DNA of 54,157 bases from Aedoeadaptatus coxii (GTDB lineage Bacteria > Bacillota > Clostridia > Tissierellales > Peptoniphilaceae). Shown here one piece after another: positions 41,733-48,905 of this stretch (positions are counted from its first letter, which is position 1; the number at the start of each line of letters is the position of its first letter). Position numbers and translations under genes: made by a program. The stretch is taken from positions 43,042-97,198 of the forward strand of contig NZ_KQ960178.1 of NCBI RefSeq assembly GCF_001553115.1, read 5' to 3'. The notes under the pieces were generated by a model that did not search any database, had not been told where the DNA came from, and saw nothing but the letters and a program-made list of their open reading frames with translations.

Positions 41733-42299
41733 ACACGGACCCCAATCCTTTCCATTTTAACGCTTTTTAGTCCTAACAACCCCAGATTTGTGTTGGGCTG
41801 TGTTGCGGAGAGAATTATTATGAGTCGAGCTACTAGCAAAGAGATCTTTTAGATTCGTCGCGGAAAGAGACGCTCTGTTTCAGGCGATGCATTTTGCCAT
41901 CGCAAGGTGAGCGTGAGATTTTATTTCCCGGTGAAGCATAACTTCCGCTGGCGCCAGACAATAATCAGTAAAATGCCGTTGGCATTTTACGTTATAGTGC
42001 CGGCCGGAAAGGGAGATGGGGCGCGCGGGGAAGAGGGAAACGCGGCCTTTGCCTCTGAGCCCTTTCCCTCTTCCCCGCGACATGGTTTTCGGGTTGTATG
42101 AAACCCAATTAACTAGTCGTTTTATGTGTGCGTATTTTTTAAAATTCATTCTGATAAATATACCTTTTGAAAGAAAAGAAGTTTTTTACCCTTATCCTTT
42201 TTTACAAAAAAGCATACCCATATTTTTGAAAATCACTATCATTCGAAATATAATAGGAGTAGATGATGTTGGCATTTTTGAAAGTGTGAGGCGATGAGT
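41733..42299. other. Structured non-coding region
   Basis: No gene is convincing here. Three perfect inverted repeats stand close together: GCGATG / CATCGC (41885-41904 region), a 10-bp GTAAAATGCC / GGCATTTTAC with a 3-base loop (about 41969-41991), and a 17-bp GC-rich repeat (42024-42040 with 42063-42079, 22-base loop). The GC-rich block contrasts with the AT-rich flanks. Two overlapping frames (minus 41880-42149, plus 41907-42101) lack ribosome-binding sites and probably only mirror the repeats. It may be a structured RNA or a miniature repeat element. Confidence 0.5.
42024..42079. repeat. Perfect 17-bp inverted repeat
   Basis: CGCGGGGAAGAGGGAAA at 42024-42040 is matched exactly by its complement at 42063-42079 around a 22-base loop. 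No T-run follows, so it is not a standard terminator. Confidence 0.9.
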
Positions 42300-42779
42300 A
42301 TGCTTTTGGTAGAAGTGATCGTCTTGTGTTCTCTTTTGTTCGCCTTATGTTTTTTAGGCACGGGCACGGACGAAAAGAATTTAAAATATTTTAGTTCTTA
42401 TCCCGACGAGGTTCAATTGCGTCTTAAAGAAATGGAGGAATACCGGGGAAAATGGAAGGAATCTAATTTTTTCGTTGCGTTCATCGCTAATTTCGTAGTG
42501 TTCGCCCTTTTGCTTCTCATCTTCGGACGTTTTATTCGCCGAGATATTTTTTTGGAAAATGTCGTTTCTCTTCTGATCTTAGGGGAAGTGCTGAATGTGT
42601 TTGATCTCGTGGTGATCGATTTATTTTGGTGGCGGAACACAAAGCGCATCAGGTTTTCAAAAATTCCTGAAAAGGCTCTTTACCAAAACCCGAAAAAGCA
42701 TGTCGACGCTTTTGTAAGGGGCTTGGTGATGTATGCTTTGGTCGCTTTACTCGACGGTTATCTCTTAACGTTATTTTAG
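42300..42779 (+). CDS. Conserved multi-pass membrane protein
   Basis: A 159-residue protein with four hydrophobic segments (about 2-20, 58-77, 85-105, 140-158). The segment LVVIDLFWWRNTKRIRFSKI followed by PEKALYQNPKKH is a strongly conserved-looking cytoplasmic or interfacial motif. I do not recognise a function; such proteins are sometimes labelled ABC permease without evidence. The ATG at 42300 lies 8 bases after GAGG; an ATG six bases earlier is too close to it. The MBL-fold gene follows after 23 bases. Confidence 0.75.
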   Translation: MLLVEVIVLCSLLFALCFLGTGTDEKNLKYFSSYPDEVQLRLKEMEEYRGKWKESNFFVAFIANFVVFALLLLIFGRFIRRDIFLENVVSLLILGEVLNVFDLVVIDLFWWRNTKRIRFSKIPEKALYQNPKKHVDAFVRGLVMYALVALLDGYLLTLF

Positions 42780-42802
42780 AATTTTTTCAGGAGGTGACAT
42801 GT

Positions 42803-43603
42803 GTGAAGTGGTTGTATTTTTTTGACGATAAGATTAAACCTCTTACCATGCGGGGAAAGTATTATTGCAAACCGGAAGACACGGGCGTGTTACATGGCGG
42901 CATGAGCTGCATTCGCGAGTATGATGTTAATTTATGGTTTTACACGAAAAATGGCAACACCATCGCCTTTGATAGCGGCCATTTGAATTACAGCGCCATC
43001 GATTCGGAGTTTCAGAAGATTCAGATCGATCCGAAAAGGATTAAGCATTTGTTTTTAACGCATCTGGACACGGATCACGCAGGGGGAATGGACAGTAGCG
43101 GGCGGATTCTTTTTCCCGAGGCGCAGGTGTATATGGGTGCGCAGGAAATGCGCTACATGACCGGAGACGTTCGCAGAAAGGGTATTTTCCACAATTGCGT
43201 GCACATTGCCGACGGCTGGACGCCCATTAAGGGCAACGAGGATTTCGAGGTCGAAGGGATCAAGGTGGAAGCTATTCCCGTGCCCGGTCACACCGTAGGC
43301 CACACGGTGTATGTCGTCGATGACAAGATCATCGTATCGGGAGATTGCCTCGCCGTCAACGATAATGGCGGCTATGCTTTTTTCGATTTTTTCACTCAAG
43401 ATCCCCCTCGCAATAAAAAGTCCCTCGCCGCGCTGAAAGAGAAGTTGAAGGGATATTCTCTCGAGTATGTTTGCACGGGCCATAGCGGCATGCATCCTTA
43501 TTCGGAACAGATTTTTGCCCACATCGACGAAAGCGCCGTGTTCGGCAAGGCGACGCCTTTTCATCAAGACGGGGAATACAATCCTTTTGTCGAAAAAAAG
43601 TAG
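42803..43603 (+). CDS. Metallo-beta-lactamase-fold hydrolase
   Basis: A 266-residue hydrolase with the dizinc signature THLDTDHAGGM (HxxxDH) near residue 88, GHTVGHTVYVVD near 168, SGDCLA near 185 and GHSGMHPY near 225. The order of motifs is like that of N-acyl homoserine lactonase-type MBL enzymes, but the substrate is not deducible. The start is GTG at 42803, eight bases after AGGAGG; the frame opens nine bases earlier with a GTG inside that site. Confidence 0.87.
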   Translation: MKWLYFFDDKIKPLTMRGKYYCKPEDTGVLHGGMSCIREYDVNLWFYTKNGNTIAFDSGHLNYSAIDSEFQKIQIDPKRIKHLFLTHLDTDHAGGMDSSGRILFPEAQVYMGAQEMRYMTGDVRRKGIFHNCVHIADGWTPIKGNEDFEVEGIKVEAIPVPGHTVGHTVYVVDDKIIVSGDCLAVNDNGGYAFFDFFTQDPPRNKKSLAALKEKLKGYSLEYVCTGHSGMHPYSEQIFAHIDESAVFGKATPFHQDGEYNPFVEKK

Positions 43604-43611
43604 AACGACGA

Positions 43612-43644
43612 AAAACCTCCTCTACATTGGATAGAGGAGGTTTT
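43612..43644. terminator. Bidirectional terminator between the MBL gene and the toxin gene
   Basis: A perfect 13-bp stem AAAACCTCCTCTA / TAGAGGAGGTTTT (43612-43624 with 43632-43644) between convergent genes. Confidence 0.9.
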
Positions 43645-43909
43645 AATATTTGTTGAGTATATCGTGATGTCCGATATCGAGGAGAAAAACGAGTTCGTTA
43701 TTTTCATAGAACCAAATAATGCGAATATCCATCGTGATGGATGATTCCCAAATGCCGTCGGCACCCAGAATCTTTTTGGTTCTTAACGAGGGATGAGTGG
43801 GATTTTCTACGAAAAATTTAAGTTTCTGTTGCGTTTGCTTTTTTTCACTATCGGATAGTTTGTTGTAATGTTTTTTAAATGCCTTTGAGTACGTAATTTT
43901 ATAAGGCAT
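43643..43909 (-). CDS. RelE/YafQ-type toxin
   Basis: An 88-residue protein of the RelE/ParE toxin fold, likely a ribosome-dependent mRNA endonuclease that stalls growth when freed from its antitoxin. Typical features are YSKAFKKHYNKLSDSEKKQ at the N-terminus, the basic centre LRTKKILGADGIWESSI, RIIWFYENNE and LLDIGHHDILNKY at the end. It overlaps the antitoxin stop by one base. It is not joined to a RelB- or PHD-type antitoxin but to an AbrB-type one. Confidence 0.87.
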   Translation of the reverse strand: MPYKITYSKAFKKHYNKLSDSEKKQTQQKLKFFVENPTHPSLRTKKILGADGIWESSITMDIRIIWFYENNELVFLLDIGHHDILNKY

Positions 43910-44166
43910 TATTTGTCTAGTGCCTCGAATAGGGAATCGATGGAATCAAAGACGGGTTGTGCTCCATTTTTTATGGATTCTTTGATTTCTTGAACTTCCG
44001 CTTTTAAATTTTTAATAACATGTTCGGGATAAATTGCCACGGGAACGAGGATAATTTTTCCATTCTCTTCCATGACTTCAAATTGGTCGCCTTGATTTAA
44101 TTCCATAGAGTTTACGATATCTTTCGGAATCGTAACTTGCGATTTCGCCTTCAGTTCTACTAACAT
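43909..44166 (-). CDS. AbrB/MazE-type antitoxin
   Basis: An 85-residue protein with an N-terminal SpoVT/AbrB swapped-hairpin DNA-binding domain (about 3-48, KAKSQVTIPKDIVNSMELNQ) and a charged C-terminal helix (about 50-85) that should wrap the toxin. AAGGAGG precedes the ATG. It is first in the two-gene unit, the normal order for an antitoxin. It probably represses the promoter ahead of it. Confidence 0.88.
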   Translation of the reverse strand: MLVELKAKSQVTIPKDIVNSMELNQGDQFEVMEENGKIILVPVAIYPEHVIKNLKAEVQEIKESIKNGAQPVFDSIDSLFEALDK

Positions 44167-44182
44167 GTTAGAGCCTCCTTAT

Positions 44183-44235
44183 CAGAAATTCAAACTTTCT
44201 AACAAAATCTTAATCGGTAATAAGAAAATAGTCAA
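44183..44235 (-). promoter_or_regulatory. Promoter and possible operator of the toxin-antitoxin pair
   Basis: On the minus strand TTGACT (complement of 44230-44235), a 17-base spacer and TAAGAT (44207-44212). Between promoter and start, AGAAA-N7-TTTCT (about 44183-44199) is an inverted repeat suited to autorepression. Confidence 0.65.
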
Positions 44236-44391
44236 GGGGTGGGTCAGAAGAAATGGTATCGGCGTTTTTCTTCTTAACATTTCCGAGTAAATTTTTTTAA
44301 AAACAGAATAAGGGTTTGGTTTTTGGGAATATATAACAAACGAAGAAAATGTTTTTTTATGATGTAAGAGTTTATGAAGCAGGTGATGATG

Positions 44392-44811
44392 ATGTTTCGC
44401 GTGAAGAATAAAAATCTGCTCTTGTTTGCAGGAGCGGTATGGTTTATGGCGGGGTTTAATGTGGCGCGTCTCGGCGTCATATCCTATGGCAATATTGGGG
44501 GCGCGTGGTATTTGCATCCTCTTTCGCTGGTGATCTTCGCTCTTTTCGGCAGAATGTTTTTTAATATGACGGAAAGCCACACGGAGCGTATTTTAGACTA
44601 TGGCGAGGCGAAGCCGTTTTGGTATTTCTTCGATAAAAAATCCTATCTCATCATGTTGACCATGATGAGCGTGGGCATCGGCTTGCGGGCATCGGGGTTT
44701 GTTCCGGAAAGTTTTATCGCTTTTTTCTACACAGGTCTCGGCTCGGCACTGGCTCTGTCGGGGATTTTGTTTATTCGTAATTATTTGCTTTTAAGGAAAA
44801 AGACGGCGTAG
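44392..44811 (+). CDS. Four-helix membrane protein, unrecognised
   Basis: A 139-residue integral membrane protein with four hydrophobic segments (about 6-24, 38-56, 80-100, 104-128) and a basic C-terminus (LLLRKKTA). No motif identifies a function. Of four in-frame ATG codons I chose 44392, six bases after AGGTG. It is alone between the toxin-antitoxin promoter and the tautomerase. Confidence 0.65.
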   Translation: MFRVKNKNLLLFAGAVWFMAGFNVARLGVISYGNIGGAWYLHPLSLVIFALFGRMFFNMTESHTERILDYGEAKPFWYFFDKKSYLIMLTMMSVGIGLRASGFVPESFIAFFYTGLGSALALSGILFIRNYLLLRKKTA

Positions 44812-44845
44812 CGGTCGAAATTTTTTTCGAAAGGGAAAACTTTAT

Positions 44846-44874
44846 TAGACCCTTTTTCTCGAATTGGATATAAT
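44846..44874 (+). promoter_or_regulatory. Promoter of the tautomerase gene
   Basis: TAGACC (44846-44851), a 17-base spacer and perfect TATAAT (44869-44874), 21 bases before the start. Confidence 0.75.
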
Positions 44875-44894
44875 AATAAAAAAGGAGGAATATT

Positions 44895-45062
44895 ATGCCA
44901 TTTATTCATGTAGAACTCGTCGAAGGTCGCTCCGACGAAGCAAAAGCTGAAATCGCAAAGGAAATTATCGAATCCGTACACAAACATGCGGGCGCTCCCA
45001 AGGAACACATTCACGTGGTGTTCCAAGATATGAAGCGCAACGATTACTACAACGAACAATAG
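44895..45062 (+). CDS. 4-oxalocrotonate tautomerase-like protein
   Basis: A 55-residue member of the tautomerase superfamily. After removal of Met the N-terminal proline (MPFIHVEL) is the catalytic base of the family, and the pattern GRSDEAKAEIAKEIIESV followed by HIHVVFQDM is typical. AAAGGAGG lies ahead of the ATG. It is slightly shorter than the usual 60-65 residues because the C-terminal tail is short. The substrate is unknown. It has its own promoter and terminator. Confidence 0.88.
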   Translation: MPFIHVELVEGRSDEAKAEIAKEIIESVHKHAGAPKEHIHVVFQDMKRNDYYNEQ

Positions 45063-45073
45063 CTTAAAATGAG

Positions 45074-45100
45074 AAATACCCCTTGCGAGGGGTATTTTTT
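45074..45100. terminator. Bidirectional terminator after the tautomerase gene
   Basis: A perfect 10-bp stem AAATACCCCT / AGGGGTATTT (45074-45083 with 45088-45097), TGCG loop, between convergent genes. Confidence 0.9.
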
Positions 45101-45104
45101 GTGT

Positions 45105-45557
45105 CTATTTATTTTCTTTTTCCGCTTCCGCGACGATGGCCATTAAATCTTCCATGGTGTTTTCCACGATGCCCGCGCATTTACATTTGCGATGGGGATC
45201 GTCGTTGTCGTAGCCGTGGGTCAAGGCGCGGCAGCAGGTAGCGCCGTTTTTTTCTCTAAAGGAATCATGCATTTTCTTGCTTAGCTCGAAGCAGCGATTG
45301 ATTTTCGGATCGCCTTTTTCCGTGCGGCCGTAAAGGTAGCCGATGCACATGGTAGCGCCGGCCAGGGCGCCGCAGATGCAGCCGCCTCCGCCCAGTCCCC
45401 AGGGAAAGCCCGAACTCATGGCGATGGCTTCGTCGGGGATGTCCAGATCCAAACTTTTTCTAAAGGTATCGATGACCGTTTCCGAGCAGGCGTAGCCCGA
45501 ATGGAAAGCTTCGTCGGCATATGCTTTTACTTTTTCCATGTCCACTTTTGTGTTCAT
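45105..45557 (-). CDS. C_GCAxxG_C_C family redox protein
   Basis: A 150-residue cysteine-rich protein of the C_GCAxxG_C_C family (PF09719), thought to have a redox role. Conserved cysteines are visible in GYACSETV, GGGGCICGALAGA, MCIGY, ATCCRALT and RKCKCAGIV. The family name motif appears as CICGALAG. The ATG at 45557 follows AGGTG; a GTG at 45566 in frame overlaps that site. It is divergent from the cobalamin transport operon. Confidence 0.88.
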   Translation of the reverse strand: MNTKVDMEKVKAYADEAFHSGYACSETVIDTFRKSLDLDIPDEAIAMSSGFPWGLGGGGCICGALAGATMCIGYLYGRTEKGDPKINRCFELSKKMHDSFREKNGATCCRALTHGYDNDDPHRKCKCAGIVENTMEDLMAIVAEAEKENK

Positions 45558-45644
45558 GTTTATCACCTCGTTGTTTCCAAATATTCTGTTTCCTACATTC
45601 TATTCTATCATGGAGCGGAAGTTTTGAGAGGGCGGCTTTCGATC

Positions 45645-45673
45645 ATGACTTTATGTTAATGCTCTACTATAAT
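45645..45673 (+). promoter_or_regulatory. Promoter of the cobalamin-riboswitch/btuFCD transcript
   Basis: ATGACT (45645-45650), a 17-base spacer and perfect TATAAT (45668-45673) directly precede the riboswitch. Confidence 0.75.
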
Positions 45674-45674
45674 A

Positions 45675-45808
45675 TAGGTGTAGGTATAGGGAAGTCGCTC
45701 GCGGCGCACGGTCTCGCCACTGTGAAAATCGAGCCCGCCATTCACTGCAAGGGAAGGATGACGGGCGTGGGTTTACCCGAAGATTGGAAGTCAGGATACC
45801 TGCCTACG
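45675..45808 (+). promoter_or_regulatory. Cobalamin riboswitch
   Basis: The leader shows the conserved elements of the cobalamin riboswitch in order: a 5' GGTGTAGG-type start, a GCCACTGTGAAAATCGA core, and the B12 box GGAAGTCAGGATACCTGCCT (45787-45806). The limits are approximate. The ribosome-binding site of btuF follows within 30 bases and no intrinsic terminator is visible, so control is probably at translation initiation. It supports a corrinoid substrate for the transporter. Confidence 0.88.
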
Positions 45809-45841
45809 GTTCGCTATCTTCACGATGTATGGAGGTTTATA

Positions 45842-46852
45842 ATGAAAAAACAATTAAGCACGCTGCTCGTTCTCTGTCTGCTTTTGCTTTCGGCTTGTTC
45901 GCCGCAAAATGCAAAGAATGAAGGGAACAATGGACATCAAAAAGAAGCCGCTCAAACGCAGGAAGCGGGTTATCCCGTTACGGTTACTACCGTCGATAGC
46001 GACGGCAATCCCGTGGAGCAAACTTTTGACAAGGCTCCGGAACGGGTGGTGGCGGTGTATCAATCGGCCATCGAAAATATGCTCGCCCTCGGTCTCGGCG
46101 ACAAACTCGTCCTCGCCGGCCAATTGGATATTGATGTAAAAGACGAATGGAAAGATGAATTCAGTAAAGTTAAATATATGAAGGACGCGCCGTCGAAAGA
46201 GGCGGTTCTCGCCGCCGATCCGGACTTTATTATTTCCTGGTCTTCTTATTTTAAAGATAAGACGCTGGGGAGTGTAAAGGAATGGCAAGATAAGGGCATC
46301 CACACCTTTATTCTTAAAAACAGCGGTGCCGTAAAAGTAGATTCTCTGGATAACGAATACGATGATCTCTTAACCTTAGGTAAGATTTTCAATAAAGAAA
46401 AAGAAGCACAAGCCATTGTAGATTCTATGAAATCTCGTTTGGAAGAAGCTCACGCGCGCCAAGAAAAGAAGATTAAAGACGGGGAAAAGCCTCTTAAAGT
46501 GGCGATTCTCGAAATGGAAGACGAAGGCGTATTCCGCAATTACGGAAAGGATACGGTCGGCGGACAAATCGCCGAGCAGGCCGGCGCGGAACTGGCGATG
46601 GACGGCGACCGTTTCGGCGCGGAACAACTTGTAGCGAAGGATCCCGACGTCATTTTCGTAGTTTATTACGGGGAAGACAAGGTTCGCGACGAAGAGCTTG
46701 CGAAATTTAAAAAGCTGCCCGCATTGAAGGCACTTTCCGCCATTACGAAAGATCACGTTTATCCCATTAGCCTTTCGGAAGTTTACGCATCGGGCGTACG
46801 TACTGCCGACGGTATCGACACGATGATTAAAGGGATCGAGTCGTCGCGATGA
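45842..46852 (+). CDS. btuF: Corrinoid ABC transporter substrate-binding lipoprotein
   Basis: A 336-residue lipoprotein of the cobalamin/ferric-siderophore binding family. The signal peptide ends in the lipobox LLSAC (Cys near residue 20), followed by a polar linker and a two-lobe binding domain (about 45-330), with PERVVAVYQSAIENMLALGL near 65 typical of the family start. The ATG at 45842 follows GGAGG; the frame stays open back to 45521, but that part is the riboswitch leader. The riboswitch makes cobalamin or a precursor the likely ligand. It overlaps the permease gene by four bases. Confidence 0.92.
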   Translation: MKKQLSTLLVLCLLLLSACSPQNAKNEGNNGHQKEAAQTQEAGYPVTVTTVDSDGNPVEQTFDKAPERVVAVYQSAIENMLALGLGDKLVLAGQLDIDVKDEWKDEFSKVKYMKDAPSKEAVLAADPDFIISWSSYFKDKTLGSVKEWQDKGIHTFILKNSGAVKVDSLDNEYDDLLTLGKIFNKEKEAQAIVDSMKSRLEEAHARQEKKIKDGEKPLKVAILEMEDEGVFRNYGKDTVGGQIAEQAGAELAMDGDRFGAEQLVAKDPDVIFVVYYGEDKVRDEELAKFKKLPALKALSAITKDHVYPISLSEVYASGVRTADGIDTMIKGIESSR

Positions 46853-47871
46853 AGCGATCCCTCGTTCTGATTGCGCTCGTTTTAGGGCTTCTTCTTTCGA
46901 TTTATTTCGGCATGACGCTGGGCTATGCGTCGATTTCAAAAGGCGATATTTTCAGTGCCCTCGCCTCGCTGTTCGGTAGGGCCGATAATCTGTCTCCGGC
47001 GACGCGGGCGATTATTTTAGATATTCGCCTGCCCCGGGTGCTCCTCGCCCTTTTAACCGGCGTCGCCCTGGCGGTGTCGGGGCTGGTGATGCAGGCGGTG
47101 GTAGGGAATCCCGTGGCGGATCCTTATATTTTGGGGATTTCGTCCGGGGCGTCCTTAGGCGCCACTCTCGCCATCGTCCTCGGCGTGTTTTCCGTCTTCG
47201 GAAGCATCGGCGTCGGGGTTTCCGCCTTTTGCTTTGCCTTGGCCACGGCGCTTTTCGTGCTCTTTCTCGCAAAAATCGGCGGCCGCGCCACCAGTGAGCG
47301 GCTGATTTTGTCGGGCATGGCCATTTCCACGGCGGCATCCAGTCTCGCCACCTTGATGGTGTATACGGCGAAAAATCGCGACGCCATTCGGGAGGTCAGT
47401 TTTTGGCTCATGGGTTCCCTTTCGGGAGCAAAACGGGCGGATATCGCACTCTTGGGGCCGGTGATCGTGCTTTTGGTGTTGTTTCTCGCCACTCAGAGCC
47501 GCTATTTAAATCTGTTGCTCTTGGGAGATGAAGCCGCCCACAGTTTAGGCGTGGACTTGCCCCTTCTGCGCACGGTCTACACTGTCGTCGTGTCGGTGCT
47601 CGTCGGCCTCGTGGTCTTCACATCGGGCACCATCGGTTTTGTGGGGCTGATCGTTCCCCATATGGCTCGCTTTCTCGTGGGAGGCAACCACAAGCACTTG
47701 CTTCCCGTAGTGGTGCTTTTGGGAGGTATGCTCTTAATGTGGGCCGATGTGGTGGCGCGCAACATTATTCCCGGCGGCGAACTGCCTACAGGCGTGGTGG
47801 TTTCCGTCGTCGGCGCGCCCTTTTTCGTCTACCTGATTATTCAGCGGGGAAGAAAGGGGGCGTGGTCGTGA
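46849..47871 (+). CDS. btuC: Corrinoid ABC transporter permease (FecCD family)
   Basis: A 340-residue permease with about ten membrane helices of the BtuC/FecCD family. Family landmarks are RLPRVLLALLTGVALAVSG near residue 62, GNPVADPYILGISSGASLGA near 86, and the coupling region GFVGLIVPHMARFLVGGNH near 265. It overlaps btuF (ATGA) and btuD (GTGA), so the three are translationally coupled. Confidence 0.95.
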   Translation: MKRSLVLIALVLGLLLSIYFGMTLGYASISKGDIFSALASLFGRADNLSPATRAIILDIRLPRVLLALLTGVALAVSGLVMQAVVGNPVADPYILGISSGASLGATLAIVLGVFSVFGSIGVGVSAFCFALATALFVLFLAKIGGRATSERLILSGMAISTAASSLATLMVYTAKNRDAIREVSFWLMGSLSGAKRADIALLGPVIVLLVLFLATQSRYLNLLLLGDEAAHSLGVDLPLLRTVYTVVVSVLVGLVVFTSGTIGFVGLIVPHMARFLVGGNHKHLLPVVVLLGGMLLMWADVVARNIIPGGELPTGVVVSVVGAPFFVYLIIQRGRKGAWS

Positions 47872-48608
47872 TACGTGTGGAAAAATTAAATGTCGCCATA
47901 GGGAAAAAACAGATTTTAAAAAATGTGGATTTCACCGCAGAAGATGGAGAATTTGTGGCCTTGATCGGCCCTAACGGATCGGGGAAGAGTACTCTTTTGC
48001 GATCCGTCGCCGGTATGATTCCCTATAAGGGAAGTATTTCCCTCGATAAAAAAGAGATCGACCATATGAAGAGGAGAGACTATGCCAAGCGCCTCGCCAT
48101 GGTGAGCCAGTTTAACGACGGCGCCTTCGAGCTTACGGTGATGGACATGGTGCTTATGGGCAGGTCGCCCTACCATTCTTTTTGGGAAGGGGAGGGAAAA
48201 GAGGATCTCGCCCTTGCGGAAAAAGCTCTCGAGGAAGTCGGCCTTTCCGATTTTCGCCATCGCCCCCTGGGCAAACTTTCCGGGGGAGAACGGCAACGGG
48301 CGGTGCTGGCCCGCGCCCTCGTGCAGGAAACGGATCACATGCTTTTAGACGAAGCGACCAATCACTTGGATGTCTATTACCAAATGAGCATCCTCTCCCT
48401 TGTAAAAGCATTGGACACGACGGTGATCGCCGCTCTTCACGATGTTAACCACGCCTTTCGCTTTGCCGATCGCATTGTCGCCTTAAAAAACGGCGAGGTC
48501 TTATTTAATAAAACGCCGGATAAGGTCGACGAAAAAGATCTCTACGATCTCTACGGAATCGAAGCTTTTATCGGCGAGGTAAAAGGTGAGCGCGTCGTGC
48601 GCTATTGA
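47868..48608 (+). CDS. btuD: Corrinoid ABC transporter ATPase
   Basis: A 246-residue ATPase. Walker A GPNGSGKST near residue 36, signature LSGGERQRAVLARAL near 136, Walker B HMLLDEATNHLD and the H-loop AALHDVNHA are intact. The start is GTG overlapping the btuC stop; the frame is open further upstream, but that lies in btuC. A terminator whose stem begins at the stop codon follows. Confidence 0.93.
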   Translation: MIRVEKLNVAIGKKQILKNVDFTAEDGEFVALIGPNGSGKSTLLRSVAGMIPYKGSISLDKKEIDHMKRRDYAKRLAMVSQFNDGAFELTVMDMVLMGRSPYHSFWEGEGKEDLALAEKALEEVGLSDFRHRPLGKLSGGERQRAVLARALVQETDHMLLDEATNHLDVYYQMSILSLVKALDTTVIAALHDVNHAFRFADRIVALKNGEVLFNKTPDKVDEKDLYDLYGIEAFIGEVKGERVVRY

Positions 48609-48632
48609 AGCATCCTTCGGGGTGCTTTTTTA
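48608..48632 (+). terminator. Terminator of the btuFCD operon
   Basis: An 8-bp stem with one wobble pair and a TTCG loop (48608-48615 with 48620-48627) followed by T residues. It begins at the last base of the btuD stop codon. Confidence 0.88.
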
Positions 48633-48838
48633 ATTTATGCAAATGTTTTTATTCCCTCCAAAAAATTTTGAAAAGGGAATTTTTTTATAAAGAGCGCGTC
48701 AAAGATGAGCCGAGTTTTCTGGAAATTCCCGTAAAATTGGGATTTATACGTTTCTTTTTTTCGAATGACAATAGCAAATTACTTCTTTTTCGGACTAAAT
48801 CAAAGGCTATAGATGCAAGCAATTTCACGTCGGTTCGG
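48633..48838. other. AT-rich gap upstream of the peptidase operon
   Basis: No gene is recognisable. A weak second hairpin (ATTCCC / GGGAAT, about 48650-48690) followed by T residues may back up the btu terminator. A plus-strand frame across the gap has no ribosome-binding site. Confidence 0.45.
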
Positions 48839-48867
48839 TTTACATTGTTCTATAGAAGCTATATAAT
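48839..48867 (+). promoter_or_regulatory. Promoter of the proline-peptide operon
   Basis: TTTACA (48839-48844), a 17-base spacer and perfect TATAAT (48862-48867), 39 bases before the first gene. Confidence 0.85.
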
Positions 48868-48905
48868 ATTCAGATAAGAAAGTAACTTTTTATCGAAAGG
48901 AGTTT

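Noticed and set aside
41880-42149. Overlapping open frames on both strands in the hairpin region
   Set aside because: Neither has a ribosome-binding site, and both exist because the inverted repeats are free of stops. The region reads better as structured non-coding DNA.
45521-45841. Upstream extension of the btuF frame
   Set aside because: The stretch holds the promoter and the cobalamin riboswitch; the lipoprotein signal peptide begins at 45842.
48605-48877. A 90-codon frame after btuD
   Set aside because: It begins inside the btuD terminator and ends in the promoter of pepP, without a ribosome-binding site.
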